Shown here in pieces: positions 1-10,854 of a DNA stretch of 64,000 nt. The stretch lies in contig JARUPY010000271.1 in the NCBI GenBank assembly GCA_029817715.1, forward strand, positions 744,001 to 808,000. The letters run 5' to 3'. A program made the translations under genes and the position numbers. Below the pieces are notes generated by a model. That model was not told the origin of the DNA. It worked only from the letters and a program-made list of their open reading frames with translations, and did no database searches. The stretch is from Melastoma dodecandrum (Eukaryota; Streptophyta; Magnoliopsida; Myrtales; Melastomataceae). Position 1 is the first letter of the stretch. Each line of letters opens with the position of its first letter.

Positions 1-1306
1 AGGTTAGAGGCCAAGGCAGCTGATTATGTGAAAGTTGTGTCCGAGCTCGAGTCTTCCAGGTCGAAAATCAGGATTCTTAAGAAGAAGCTGAAGTTGGAGG
101 CCGAGCAGAATAGGGAGCAGATTTTGCTGCTTCAGAAAAGAGTCTCCAATTTTCAAGATCGCGAGCTCAAGTCTGCAACAACAGATGCTGACTTGCAATC
201 TTATGCGGAAGAAATAAAGCATCTGCAACACAAAGTCGAGGAGATGAAGAAAAGGAACTTGGCGTTGCAACTCGAGAACTCTGATCTGAACCGAAGGCTG
301 GATTCTACCCAACTTCTCGCGAATTGCATCTTGGAAGACCCGGAGGTAAGATTTCTTTTATGTTTGAGTTTCTTTGAGAATTCAACCCCGCTGGCGAAGT
401 TGATCTGCTGATCTTGGCTTGCTTAAATTTCAGGCGGAGGCACTAAAGAGAGAGGGCGACAATTTGAAACGAGAGATCGAGAGTCTGAAGAAGGAAGTCG
501 AACAACAAAAAGCCGGGCGATGTGCTGACGTGGAAGAACTAGTTTATCTCCGATGGATAAATGCCTGCTTAAGATACGAGCTACGGAATTATCAGCCGCC
601 ACCTGGAAAGCCAGCTGCCAGGGACTTGAGCAAGACGCTCAGTCCCAAATCCGAGGAGAAGGCAAAGCAACTCATTCTCGACTACGCACATACCGAAGGG
701 ACAACGGAAAAGACGATCAACTACTTAGATTTTGATTCAGACCAGTGGTCGTCTTCCCAGACCTCGTATCTCACAGATTCCGGGGATCCCGACGAGGCAT
801 CTGTCGACTCCCCAAAGGGAGTCAAAACCAATCATCACTCGAAGAGAAGCAGACTGTTTGGAAAGCTACGGAGGCTGGTCTTAGGGAAGGAAGTCGGTCG
901 AGAGGAAAGCCGCCGATCATCGATCGAAAGAACAGTGTCGCTGGAAGGGCCAGGTAGCTATTCCTTCAACTCCTCCCACGACACATCGAGCGGGACGACG
1001 GGGGCGGACTCGAGCACGCACGGGTCTAGCTGTAGATACACGACCCTCCCGGGCAGCGCATCCAGGCACTCCTTGGATATCCAAAGGCTTAGGAGTTTCA
1101 AGTCGGAGGACACGATGGTGTTCCAAGTGCATCGCCGTAACAGCGACGTGGGGAGCATGGATCGCCCAAAGGACATGGAACTATCACAGTCGTTGGAATC
1201 GGTGCAGAAACAGGAGTTGGCCAAGTTCGCGAAGGTCCTCAATGATACGCGAGGTGGTGCGGCGCCTAAGCCGCCCCCAAAGGTGCATCCCTTTAGCTCC
1301 TTTTGA
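1..1306 (+). CDS. CHUP1-like coiled-coil protein, 3' part
   Basis: The gene enters from the left edge in frame 1. Coding exons are <1-345 and 434-1306, joined in phase 0 across a GT..AG intron. The first ~170 residues are charged coiled coil. They are followed by the block DVEELVYLRWINACLRYELR, diagnostic of the CHUP1/IPGA1/AR791 family of actin- or microtubule-linked plant proteins. CHUP1 tethers chloroplasts to actin, but here the long C-terminal CHUP1 domain is absent. The protein stops soon after AKFAKVLNDTR and a short proline run (APKPPPK). A basic, serine-rich middle (RSRLFGKLRRLVLGK) may be phosphorylated or membrane-associated. This short form fits the AR791-type relatives better than CHUP1 itself. 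The family call is firm, the exact orthologue is not, and the N-terminus lies outside the window. Confidence 0.85.
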
Positions 1307-1998
1307 TACCTTTTTCTTTTTTCTTACTTAGATGTTTATACAAAAATACAAAGAGGTCGGACAGTCTTATTAATCATCATCGACAACGAAGTTCCATCCA
1401 TCATTTGTACGAGGTTTGTGCTAGTTGTTGGCAAAAGATTTGCCAAAATATATGGTAACAAATTTAGAAATTTTCTAAGTTATTGCCTTCGAAAACTACA
1501 ATTTTATAAAAGAGTAGCTAATTCTTTTTTAAAAAATTTCTAAAATTACGATTACATTTTCTTAATCACGAAGTTAGTTAATAATTTTAATTTTTTTTTT
1601 AAATTGAATATCTCGGTTTTCTAAATTTAAATCAAAGAGTCAATCGGTACAAAGTTCTCAGTAAAGTGGATGCTATGAATTATGTTGTCGGAGCCAACAG
1701 AATCCCATCGTCGTCCACCCCCACCCCTTTCGGTTTGATCCGGTACGACGCGTCGCACCGTTAAAAAGGCTCCAGAGCCACGTGTCGGACATCCAGAGGA
1801 GAGTATTAATCAAGATTCTCCCCGCCACAGCGAACAGTGCCGCTCGTATGCGTACATTCCCGTACCAACGCCACGCGCAACATAACCGTTGTAACAAACT
1901 ACGAGAGCTCCCTCGCCTGCCTTCCTTGATCTTCTTCGTCTTCTTTTTTCCTCCCGAATGAATCTCCCCCGCTGAGATAATAAACTGATCCCTTGAAG
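1307..1998. other. Intergenic: 3' UTR, then PABP promoter and leader
   Basis: This stretch holds the T-rich 3' UTR of the CHUP1-like gene, an AT-rich spacer (about 1430-1640), and a pyrimidine-rich leader (about 1905-1955) typical of plant housekeeping genes. I see no further gene. Confidence 0.6.
1958..1975 (+). promoter_or_regulatory. Short uORF upstream of the PABP start
   Basis: An ATG at 1958 opens a five-codon frame (MNLPR, stop TGA) that ends 23 nt before the main ATG at 1999. If the transcript starts upstream of it, ribosomes would meet it first. Whether it is inside the mRNA cannot be read from sequence alone. Confidence 0.4.
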
Positions 1999-4988
1999 AT
2001 GTCGACGACGACGTCGCCGAGAAAGGAGGGCCCGGATGCGGAGGGCGAAGGCGGCCCCGGGAAGAGGGGCTCGCTGTACGTCGGAGACCTCAGCCCTGAG
2101 GTAACCGAGTCTGACCTGCTGGCGACGTTCGGGGAGATGGGAAAGGTCGCCTCCGTCAGGGTTTGCTCGGACGCGCTCACCGGGAAGTCCCTCTGTTACG
2201 CCTACGTGAACTTCTTCAGCCCCTCTCATGGTCCTGACTCGGTTTCTTTGCCCCACTCTGTTTCCGTTCTTTCTTTTTCCTGTTTTCGTTTTTTTACTTG
2301 CGAGAGAAGTGAAACGCCAAGGGATTCTTCGTGGGAAGTCTTTCGGTCTCTGCGTGTTGATGAACGAGGACACTAACGGAGTTCTTGAGTTTGAGTTATT
2401 GGACTTGATTAGTTTCGACGGACGAGAAGTCACTGGTTCTGTTCTCCCACTTTTCTTGATTTCACTTGACATCAACGGATTTCTTGGCCGGAGGCCGGCA
2501 GTTGTCCTTTTATTTTTATGCCTCTCTTGCATACTTTCTGTTCTGCAGTATTAACTGTGGGGTGTTAAATGATAAATTAGCTCCGACGTCATTGGGGTTT
2601 CTTGAGGCTGTCTCTTTTTGTGGGTGCAGCATCCAAAGCACTGGCTTGCCTCAACCATTCTCCTTTAAAGGACAAACCCATGAGGATAATGTGGTTTCAG
2701 AGGAACCCTGCGACAAGAAAGGCCGGGATTGCGAACCTCTTTGTGAAGAACCTGCACCCTAATATTGACAGCGGTCGCTTGCATAGAATCTTCGGCGAGT
2801 TCGGCGCCATTCTTTCCTGCAAGGTCGCTCAAGAGAATGGGAGGAGCAAAGGCTTTGGTTTTGTCCAGTTTGACTCGGAGGAATCCGCTGTGAATGCTCT
2901 GAATGCGCTCCATGATACTACCCTCGAGGGGAAGAAGATGTAAGTGTCCGTCTTGTTATGTTCACGGAAATGCAATGCCTGTGCTTGTGAATCTATATGG
3001 ATGCCATGTGTTTGAAGTTTTGGTTCCCCGTATCTTCTAGGCACTCTTTTACTTGTTTCTTTCTTTCTTCCGAGTGAATGAAATCCTCGGATAGAATCTT
3101 ATTGCTGTTAACTGTGAGGGTTTGTGTAGCCTTTTTTTTTTTTAAATTCTGGAATCTGTCGCAGATATGTGTCCAAATTTGTCAAGAAAAGTGAGAGACA
3201 ACTGGCCGGCGAAGAACCCAAATTTAAAAATCTATATGTTAAAAACTTGGAAGAAGATGTGACTGAGGATCTCCTTCAAGAGAAGTTTTCTGTATATGGC
3301 AAGGTCTCTAACGTGGTCATAATGAAGGATGCTTTGGGAAAATCAAGAGGATTTGGCTTTGTGAATTTTGAGATAACTGAAGATGCGAAGAAAGCTGTGG
3401 AGGCCTTGAACGGCACCCAAATCGGTAACTTGATGATTTTATATTTGTAGTTAAGAACTCATGTATTGCTAGCTGTACTCACTTTGCCAGAAACTGGGCA
3501 GGATCGAAGAAGTTATTTGTCGGGAGAGCTCAGAAGAGATCCGAAAGGGATGAGCTGCTGAAAAACTTCCACAGGGAGGCTAGCCTCAGTGATTTTCAGA
3601 AGCATGGTTGCAATTTGTACGTCAGGAATCTAGATTCCTCCATTGATGAAAACAAACTCCAGGAATACTTCTGTTCTTGCGGGAAGGTAACATCTGTGAA
3701 AGTGATGCGTGAAAACAATGGCCATAGCAAAGGGTTTGGGTTCGTGTGCTTCTCCTCTCCTGCTGAAGCCCAAAGGGCATTGAGTACTTTGAATGGTATG
3801 AGATGTTTTCGTTAGATTCTAGCTTTCACTCGATTTAGGCATATTTCATTAGCTTCGAGCTTCTCCCTTTAGGTACTAATACATTCAAAGGGAAACCTCT
3901 ATATGTGGCTTTCGCAAGGCGAAAGGAGGATCGATGCAAGAAGTTGCAAGACCATCAACTGCATCCTGGATCGCATCCTTTCCTGCCATCTTATCTGAAT
4001 GCCCATTACTCTCCTACCCGCAACAATTTTCCTTTGCCATCTTTCACGCACACCTTGTTATCTCAACCAGTTCCCTTCACCTGTCAGTATGTGCACCCCA
4101 GTCCTAATATCCTGATGACAGAAGACAGTACGCCTCCAAGTTCCTCTACACATGTAATATTTTGTTTTTCGTTAATTAGTTAACTATTACTAAATTTTTT
4201 TCGGCGACCTTTTATTGCTTCCGTTCTTATTTGTTTAATATTTCTGGCAGTTTTCTGGAAGATTTATGAAGAAGCTGCAGGGTAACATTAAGGAGAGGAC
4301 TTGCCATCAGGTATCTCATAATTTGTTCGGTTCATTTTTATGATTTGCCGATGCTGGCAAGATCCTCGGCAGGTGGCTTGCAGTGTTGCTGCCACTTTGT
4401 CTCCAAAGTGATTAGCATTTACTGTTATTTCTAGCTTTAGCCAGCATCAACAACTACCTGTTTCCTGCTTACCAAAAAAAAAAAAACCTGTTTCCTTAAT
4501 TCTGCGCAATATAGTAATTTTTACTGACATTGTGACTGCTGTCGATTCTTTGCTCTAGTCATTTGCCTCTGTCAAATGTCACTCTCATGGTCATCATGGG
4601 GGTTTGAAGTCTTCTTCTGGGGAAAATGTGAACATGTCAAGGGTTCCACCTGCTTCCCCAGCAGCATCACCCCAAGTTAAGACTGGTGAAAACCTCAATC
4701 TGCTACTTTATCCTCTGCTCAAGAATATCAAGGTTTTTCGCAGCACTTATTCACTTATAATATCGTACTTTAAACATGTTTGCTTTCATTGCCTAACTGA
4801 AACTATATTATATCTTTCTGTTGCCTGATTCTAGGGCAGGGATGAAACGAATTCTTCTGGAGATGGACAGATCTGAACTCCAAAAGACGCTGCAAGGGGC
4901 GAATTTGTTGTCGGCTCAGGCCAGTAGTTCCAAACAAGTGCTGGAGGCTAATTCTACTAGTAACGTGGAAGAGGGCACTGGTTGGTGA
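1999..4988 (+). CDS. Polyadenylate-binding protein, four RRMs
   Basis: Cytoplasmic poly(A)-binding protein. It binds mRNA poly(A) tails and recruits eIF4G and MLLE partners for translation and mRNA stability. Predicted exons: 1999-2230, 2630-2939, 3165-3424, 3502-3795, 3873-4153, 4251-4310, 4559-4732 (or -4764) and 4835 onward. Four RRMs are visible with RNP1 cores [30 protein letters not shown] and [10 protein letters not shown], then a proline/serine-rich linker (residues ~400-510). The C-terminal MLLE domain is split: LLLYPLL lies before the last intron and [11 protein letters not shown] after it. The plain junction (4732/4835) puts MLLE out of frame and stops at 4876 (550 aa). A weaker donor at 4765 keeps the frame to 4988 (598 aa). 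The ATG at 1999 is the first in frame. The divergent linker resembles the PAB6/7 class, but I cannot assign a number. Confidence 0.9.
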
Positions 4989-5348
4989 AGTCCCCTCGAA
5001 CTTCTCCTAAACGCTGGAAATCAATCAAGCCCTTCTCAAAGAGCTGATAGCTAGTTCTGCCTCTTACCATTCCATAGTCTGTAACAAGCTACTTCCTTTT
5101 AATCCTGTGATACATTGAATCGTTCGTACTATTGGGTATTAGGATAGAAATGTTGATGTTAGAGAGAGCTGCGCGTTGCTAAATGCTCTTGATTTAGGAC
5201 AGTTTGACTTCTTAAATTGTCACAAAACACGATACTATCTGGTGGCACTAGTATTCTGTTTGTTGATAAGTATCATACATAAGCAAAACAAGCTCGAACA
5301 TGGGTCATGTCATGCTGTAGCGAGGATCGTTTCGGAGCACTTTCCTGT
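4989..5348. other. Convergent 3' ends of PABP and the GDSL gene
   Basis: About 360 bp between two facing stop codons. It carries likely 3' UTR sequence of the PABP (to about 5150-5200) and of the minus-strand GDSL gene. I see no other feature. Confidence 0.5.
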
Positions 5349-6766
5349 TCATATCAGGGACAGGCCTTGGAGGATCAGGGCATCTGCTAAGATCTGATTT
5401 GCTGCTTGAGTAGGATGGACGCTGTCCCAGAAGACGTACTGAGTGGCATTGGGGCAAGTTCCTATCGACTTAGGGTTGCATAAGAAGACCGTGGTTTCAA
5501 TGGTACCAGTGCCACAGCATCCTCTCCTGACTTCAGTGAAACCTGCGATGATGGGCAGACAAAAATGCTGGGTCACAAGCCAAGTCCAAGTCTCAGCGTG
5601 TTTTAGTGCTTACTCATGTTCAGAATTTTCTTCCTTACCATTCTGCGAGGGAGATTTGATTACTTCATAAAACGGCGTGTAAATGTCGAAAATTACAATC
5701 CTGAGCCCTGGCAGTTGCTTCTTCAGACTGCTTGCAGCTGAGTTCAACCTTTTATTGAATCCCTGAATATCGGAGTTGAGCCGAGAAACGCAACCGGTTT
5801 GACCATAACCCAGCAAGGTAATTGCTGCGGGGAAGCAACCGATTGGCGGCAATGAAGTCACCCCAATCTTCCTTGCTCCCAGACCATATAACCCCTGCAT
5901 TCGGCAAGTTAATGACGAAAAGAAGCCCGTTATTCTTCCTGCTTTCATCATTCAATAACTCGGTGTCTTATACGGCAAGTTACCTTAATGAAGCTTGTGA
6001 ATGAGCCGAGTATAAATGACCCATACTGTTCCGGAGTGTAGACTTTATTGAGGAAAGGATTGACATAGTAATTCTGGAGAAAATCGCCCGTTCCTGCACT
6101 AACCAAGTACAGTCCGTCCTTGACGATGGAAGCGGCTTTCTTACTTCCGGCCACTTTTGCCAGCTTGCCCTGGTACTCCTTGAAATAATCTAGCTGCTGC
6201 GACAGGGTTAAGGCATGCTGTAGCAAAAATTCTGTCACATCAGCCTTCATAAGTCCAAAACAAGCAATTTCAATATTATTTCCTTACGTTCAATGCAGCT
6301 GCTTTCTCGTCATAGCCGGATGCAGCGGAAGCAAAGTTGGCTCCTATCAGTAGCTTCTTGCCTGATGCCTCCGGACTAAGATACGGCAGGGGGTAAGTCG
6401 TGAATCCCAAAGTCTCGGCTGAACCATATAAGCAGTCCGGACGCATTCATTAGAGAGTCTAGTATGGTCGCATGGGACGAATGAAAGGAAAAACGGACAG
6501 ATGACTGTTGACTCACCAGTGATATCGGTAGCGAGTTTCCCATTACAGAACCTGCCCGTGGCCTTGTGGTTGATGAAGTCCCTACCATAGGGAGGGTAAT
6601 TGGCCTTGAAGATCGTCGGGAGGTAGTCGTTGTTGCCTGCATCGACAGCCGAATCCCCGAACGTGAAAATCGCTGGCACAAGGGTCGTACTAGTGTCCTG
6701 CGCGCTCGCTACACTCAAAAACAGCAAAAGCACCACGGCCAAGGCAAGAGAACGTACACCCCCCAT
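5349..6766 (-). CDS. GDSL esterase/lipase, secreted
   Basis: SGNH-family serine hydrolase that cleaves ester bonds in lipids, cutin or related substrates outside the cell. The substrate is unknown. Exons on the minus strand are 6766-6517, 6418-6288, 6217-5984, 5894-5639 and 5542-5349, giving 354 aa, the usual family length and five-exon layout. Residues 1-22 form a signal peptide (hydrophobic core LALAVVLLLFLSVA). Block I is FTFGDSAVDAGNND with nucleophile Ser39. SAGTGDFLQNYY is the block III region, and block V is DSVHPTQAAN with the catalytic Asp and His. It resembles the APG-like subgroup. The first ATG gives the signal peptide directly, so the start is well supported. It converges on the PABP gene. 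Confidence 0.9.
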
Positions 6767-7740
6767 CTCTCGTCTCCCTCTGAGTCTGTCGAACCACGGC
6801 CTTATAATGGAAATGCGACTGCAGCTGAAGTACAAGATGAGGAAGGAAGGTGGAGTTGAGTAAATGCAGTGCAACTAAAGTAGTTGATCAATGCATTAAA
6901 GTCTCGTTGCAATTATCTCTTTTCTTGGTTTATATCTTCCTCCTCTTTCTTCCTGGCACATGCGTAAGATTTGTTCTTGTCCATTGGATTTGTTTCCTTC
7001 TTCCTTTCTTTCAGCGCCATTAATGGCTTCCCCGGCATGAGAGGGTGGCCGAAAGGTGGGTGAGAAGATTATAGGTTGTCATGGCATTACCTGACAATGC
7101 AGAACATGTGACCGAGTCATCCGCATTCGGGTCTGCGTGATTTTCATTAACTGACAATCTCGATTATCTCCGAGACAGAGTATTCTTCTTTTTGAGGAGG
7201 GAGATGGAAATCGTAAGGTTCCCCATCTCCATCACTACACCTAAAATGTTCAGCCTCATTTATTCCTTAATCACCGAGTTTGATCGCGAGGGCCAGTAGC
7301 TGTCACTGATTAGTAATGAATCCCGTGCTCTGTTGAGCGGGATTAGGTCTCAAAAGGTCGTCCTGCGATCGAGCAGTTCCCTAGTTGGACTCATGCACGA
7401 CGTAACAGGGTTGTCTGGTTTCAACTTACATCAGTAGCAGTGAACATCTCCTGCATACGCACGCCGATTGGTTTTTAATTGGTCCATCTTCAGGTATTTC
7501 GGAGGCGCGTTACACGCTCGCAAAGTTCCTAACAGAGTTTTATTCGCCTCTTACAGACAGAGTAAAAGGACACAACATGGTAACTCGACACAATATTACA
7601 CGATACATGGAAAACACGGTTTTCCCATCTGGCGAGACTGTCGGCTGCGAGATTGACAGCCCACACTTATTCCAAAGTAGTTTCTTGTTTTTGCGAATTC
7701 CAGAACATCAAGTTCTTCTCTAATGGAACCTCCCATTGGT
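6767..7740. other. Intergenic, GDSL promoter side
   Basis: About 970 bp upstream of the GDSL start and downstream of the small cysteine-rich gene. A possible TATA-like motif (TTATAAG on the minus strand, near 6801) precedes the GDSL ATG. I found no supported coding region or RNA gene. The small frame at 7468-7656 has no recognisable content. Confidence 0.5.
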
Positions 7741-8066
7741 TCAAGTCGAGGATGGCGGCGGTGGTGGAGAAGGGCAGCACACGCAACAGGGCCTCAGGGG
7801 AGTCGCGGGAGCGCAACACTTATCGCAGACCGGGCATATCGGTCCTCCTTGCAGCACTAGCATGCACCCCCACCAAAACGAAAACCAAGGCAGAAAAATC
7901 AAAACACATTAAAAGAAAAATCTTTTACCGTGACGTATGGAGATGTAATAATAATATTACCTCGCTCGGGCATCCGGGCAGCGTCGGTGGGAACGAGCGC
8001 AGGCGCTGCCACTGCCAGAACAAGTAGGCAGAGCAAGAATGCGGGGACTCCACTGGGGTTGGACAT
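7741..8066 (-). CDS. Secreted eight-cysteine small peptide (unknown function)
   Basis: A two-exon gene too short for simple ORF calling: exon 1 is 8066-7961, exon 2 is 7856-7741, with a GT..AG intron whose phases match. The predicted product is 73 aa. Residues 1-29 form a strong signal peptide (FLLCLLVLAVAAPALV), followed by TDAARMPER. The mature C-terminus has eight cysteines in the pattern C-x2-C-x2-CC-x8-CC-x-CC, then a proline tail (PSPPPPPSST). An alternative acceptor 9 nt downstream (after GCAAG) would drop three residues and keep the frame. A TATA motif lies at 8127-8134. Small secreted plant proteins with CC pairs and proline tails exist, but I know no function for this type. Signalling, antimicrobial or wall-linked roles are all possible and none is shown. 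Confidence 0.65.
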
Positions 8067-8126
8067 TTCTCCTCTCTTAACGTGGATGTTATTGCCAGTA
8101 CATGGGTTAGTGCAAGAAACACTTTG

Positions 8127-8134
8127 AATTTATA
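8127..8134 (-). promoter_or_regulatory. TATA box of the cysteine-rich peptide gene
   Basis: The minus strand reads TATAAATT about 61 nt upstream of the ATG at 8066. Spacing and sequence suit a plant TATA box with a short leader. Confidence 0.5.
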
Positions 8135-8749
8135 GTAAAATAGATTGTAATAGAGCCATCCCTTGTTAGATTTCCTTTTATCGTGATTGTCAAATGTAAG
8201 GCAGGAGAAAAAAATTGAAACGATGGGGTTGAGGTATTTGCAATGTTCACGAAACAGGGGGGGCTGGTCAAATTATTTGAATTCATGTACCTCGTACAAG
8301 AGGAACGATGCTTTACGCAATCGTTAGTACTAAGGCCTCTGTATTAAGAAATTTTATAACTCATGATTGAATATTATTAGACGTGATCATTTCATTGAGC
8401 TAACAGACGACCTAAATTTGAGCATACTTAAATACTCTAATTTTGCTTTAGATGGCTAATTATTTTGTCTCTTTACATTGTTGGAGGGAGCAACAACCCA
8501 ACTAAAAACATTCATGTTTTCCCTTTGGCGGGCGTCTCATCGCATTCTACTGTAAATCTCGTGATCGCGCCTGCACCTGGGCGAGTAGAGAAGTTTGGCA
8601 CTGACAGTCCGTAGTATCATTTCGCGATTGGCATTCGAAACAATACGTCTGAAGACTACTTGTTATTCGGTGTAATAAAATTTCCCCTGTAGTTGTTTCA
8701 TTACAACTCGGACGGAAAGCTTATTCTATGTTCGACAAATTTCACAGTT

Positions 8750-9075
8750 TTACATCCAGTGGAGAAACTGCGAACGAGTAAACTCCAGAGGATCTTTGGG
8801 ACTTCTCACGGATCGGAGGAGGCCAACGGCTACGTTGGGAGTGGCGCAGCGGCGGCTACAGCACACGCAGGCAGGGGATATTGGTGCGGTCTGCTGGAGA
8901 CATGCTGAGGGCAAATCCTCTATGATCTCTCTACAATAGATCACGAGCACAGTTTTTAAGTCGGACGGGATATCCTTTTACCTATGTCGTTAAACGGAGC
9001 GGCATCTCCAGTAACTCCGATATTCTCCGCGCTAGTAGTCATCCTGGATCTCCAAGTAGTGCTGGGATTGGAGCT
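8750..9075 (-). pseudogene. Decayed relative of the eight-cysteine peptide gene
   Basis: The same order and strand as the gene at 7741-8066 can be traced here. An exon-1-like piece (9075-8982) reads SSNPS near its start and DAAPFNDI before a GTAAAA donor. These line up with MSNPS and DAARMPER in the intact gene. An exon-2-like piece (from 8893 down) reads APISPACVCCSRRCATP, comparable to GPICPVCDKCCAPATP. The start ATG is replaced by AGC, the hydrophobic signal core is lost, and the terminal CC-x-CC part is not recognisable. A tandem duplicate that has decayed is the simplest reading. The similarity is by eye and short, so chance or a distant paralogue remains possible. Confidence 0.35.
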
Positions 9076-10854
9076 AGATAAACACTCCTTTGTCATTTAT
9101 TTATTAGTTGGCCAAACTCAAAATCTTTTTAAACCCAATTATTTTGTCTACAGCGGATTATCTTTGAATTCTGCAAATTTATGCCTGCCCCCTCTCAATT
9201 CCAAGTCCAACCCCGCCTAAAAAGGTTGAAACTTTCAATGCAAGAAGTCCCAGTCCCAACCCAACTAGGAGGAGGATAAAAAAGTGTTTGGGGAATCTTT
9301 TATTGCATTCACATTCATCATAAGAGGGATAGAGATTTGTTATAATTAGTTACAAAAAAATATTTTGCCAACTAAATCGAATTTTAAAATTTAATAAATA
9401 ATACCACAAAATCGGCGTTTAAAACTATACGTCATATTATATTTCTCACTTAAATTGGGACATAACGCGGAAGAATAAATCCATGGCGGGGTTCGAATGA
9501 TTCAAGAACGTACAGGCCCATCCATGGGGAAATATGGGCCTCGAATCATCCATCAGTCTACAAAGGCCCAGGACCAGGCCCATACTAAAAGAACTTCCAC
9601 TCACCGTCGATTTTTTGGCAGCCGTAATTTTCATACCCTATAAATTAACATTACCCTCGTGGGACGACCAAAGAATTTGGTTATTATTATTATTACCCCA
9701 ATAATAATAATAATAATAATAATAATAATCCTCAAGGGTTCCATTCCAGGTGGCCACCATGCAAAATTTGGTTTAAATTTATTTTTAAGACTGTAAGCAT
9801 CGGGTGGTCATCTCAAACTAAGTTGGCCGTTGACAAGTCTTGTCTTAACCTTATTATTATTATTATTATTTCAACCCTTCTAAAGACACGCACAATAATC
9901 ATGACCCGCGACGTCCATATTATAGTTCGAAGATGTCTCGTGGAAGAAATAATTTTTTTTTTTGGAAATGCACAGAGGCCGATCATGGGATTCGACAAGC
10001 CCTAGCAAAGTTCACGGAGTCATTATTATATTGTTTTTTCCTTCCGGCAAAACGATGAAAGACGACATATCTCGAGCGCTCACATAACACAAAATGATAA
10101 GAAACAACGATAAATCTTTTGTAAGCGAGTGGTAATGACAACCGGCGTTTGGACAAACCGCAATTAAATCCCCCCACCCCTCCGTTTTGGCAACATGTCG
10201 AGCAGTGTCCAAATCCGACGTTGAAATGGTTTTGTTTTATTAAAAAAAAACGATGCTAAGCGAAAAACAATTACGAAAATCCAAAAAGGAAGAATGTTTT
10301 GGGGTACAAACCCATGTGCTAAGCACGATGGGTTTTTGTTTTTGAGCTTGTATTTTTACGAGGGGCACGCACGCTTTTTGGATTGAATCAAGGAAGACTC
10401 TCCCCCCCTCATTCTCTCGGCTTTTCTAGCAGAACGTTTTTTTTTTTTTAAATGCCTCGGGGAGCCAACTCTTTTTAAGAACCAAAAAGACAAACATTAC
10501 ATTAATTTTTTCGATCAAACCCGAGTTCTCCCCTGCTCTTTTTATGCTAATCCTAAAGTTATAATTCCTTCATCATCGCGGTGAAAAGGAAGAAAAAAGA
10601 ACCCTAACCTTTTGAATGAAAAAGGCTGTTAAGAAAAGTAGATCGACTTTGCATTTTGCCATTCGTCTTGACGACGACAAGAAGAGGAAGAGATTGTCCC
10701 GACTTACACAAAACTTAATCCGGAAGTGGAAATCCCAGAAACAAGAAACGGACCGGTTCATGGGAAGCGTTGTCAGAAGAGGGGCTTCCTTGGTGGATTT
10801 GATTAGATTGAGTTGGGGTCGTTTTCCCTAGCCTTTCTCCCTCTCTCTCTCTCT
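9076..10854. other. AT-rich intergenic DNA
   Basis: About 1.8 kb downstream of the bHLH gene. It contains ATT/AAT microsatellites (listed separately), T and A runs, and a CT run at 10841-10856. The frame at 10616-10831 is lysine/arginine-rich but has no family resemblance, and I do not call it a gene. Confidence 0.5.
9681..9729. repeat. Inverted trinucleotide microsatellite (TTA)n-CCCC-(AAT)n
   Basis: Positions 9681-9695 are TTA repeats, 9696-9699 are CCCC, and 9700-9729 are AAT repeats. The two arms are complementary and can fold into a stem of about 15 bp with a C4 loop. A second, one-sided ATT run lies at 9851-9870. Confidence 0.85.

Noticed and set aside
1810..2532. 240-codon minus-strand frame over the PABP start
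   Set aside because: Arginine-rich shadow of the GC-rich PABP exon 1 and leader; no domain.
10616..10831. Basic 71-codon plus-strand frame downstream of the bHLH gene
   Set aside because: Lysine/arginine-rich from A-rich DNA, no recognised family, no promoter evidence.
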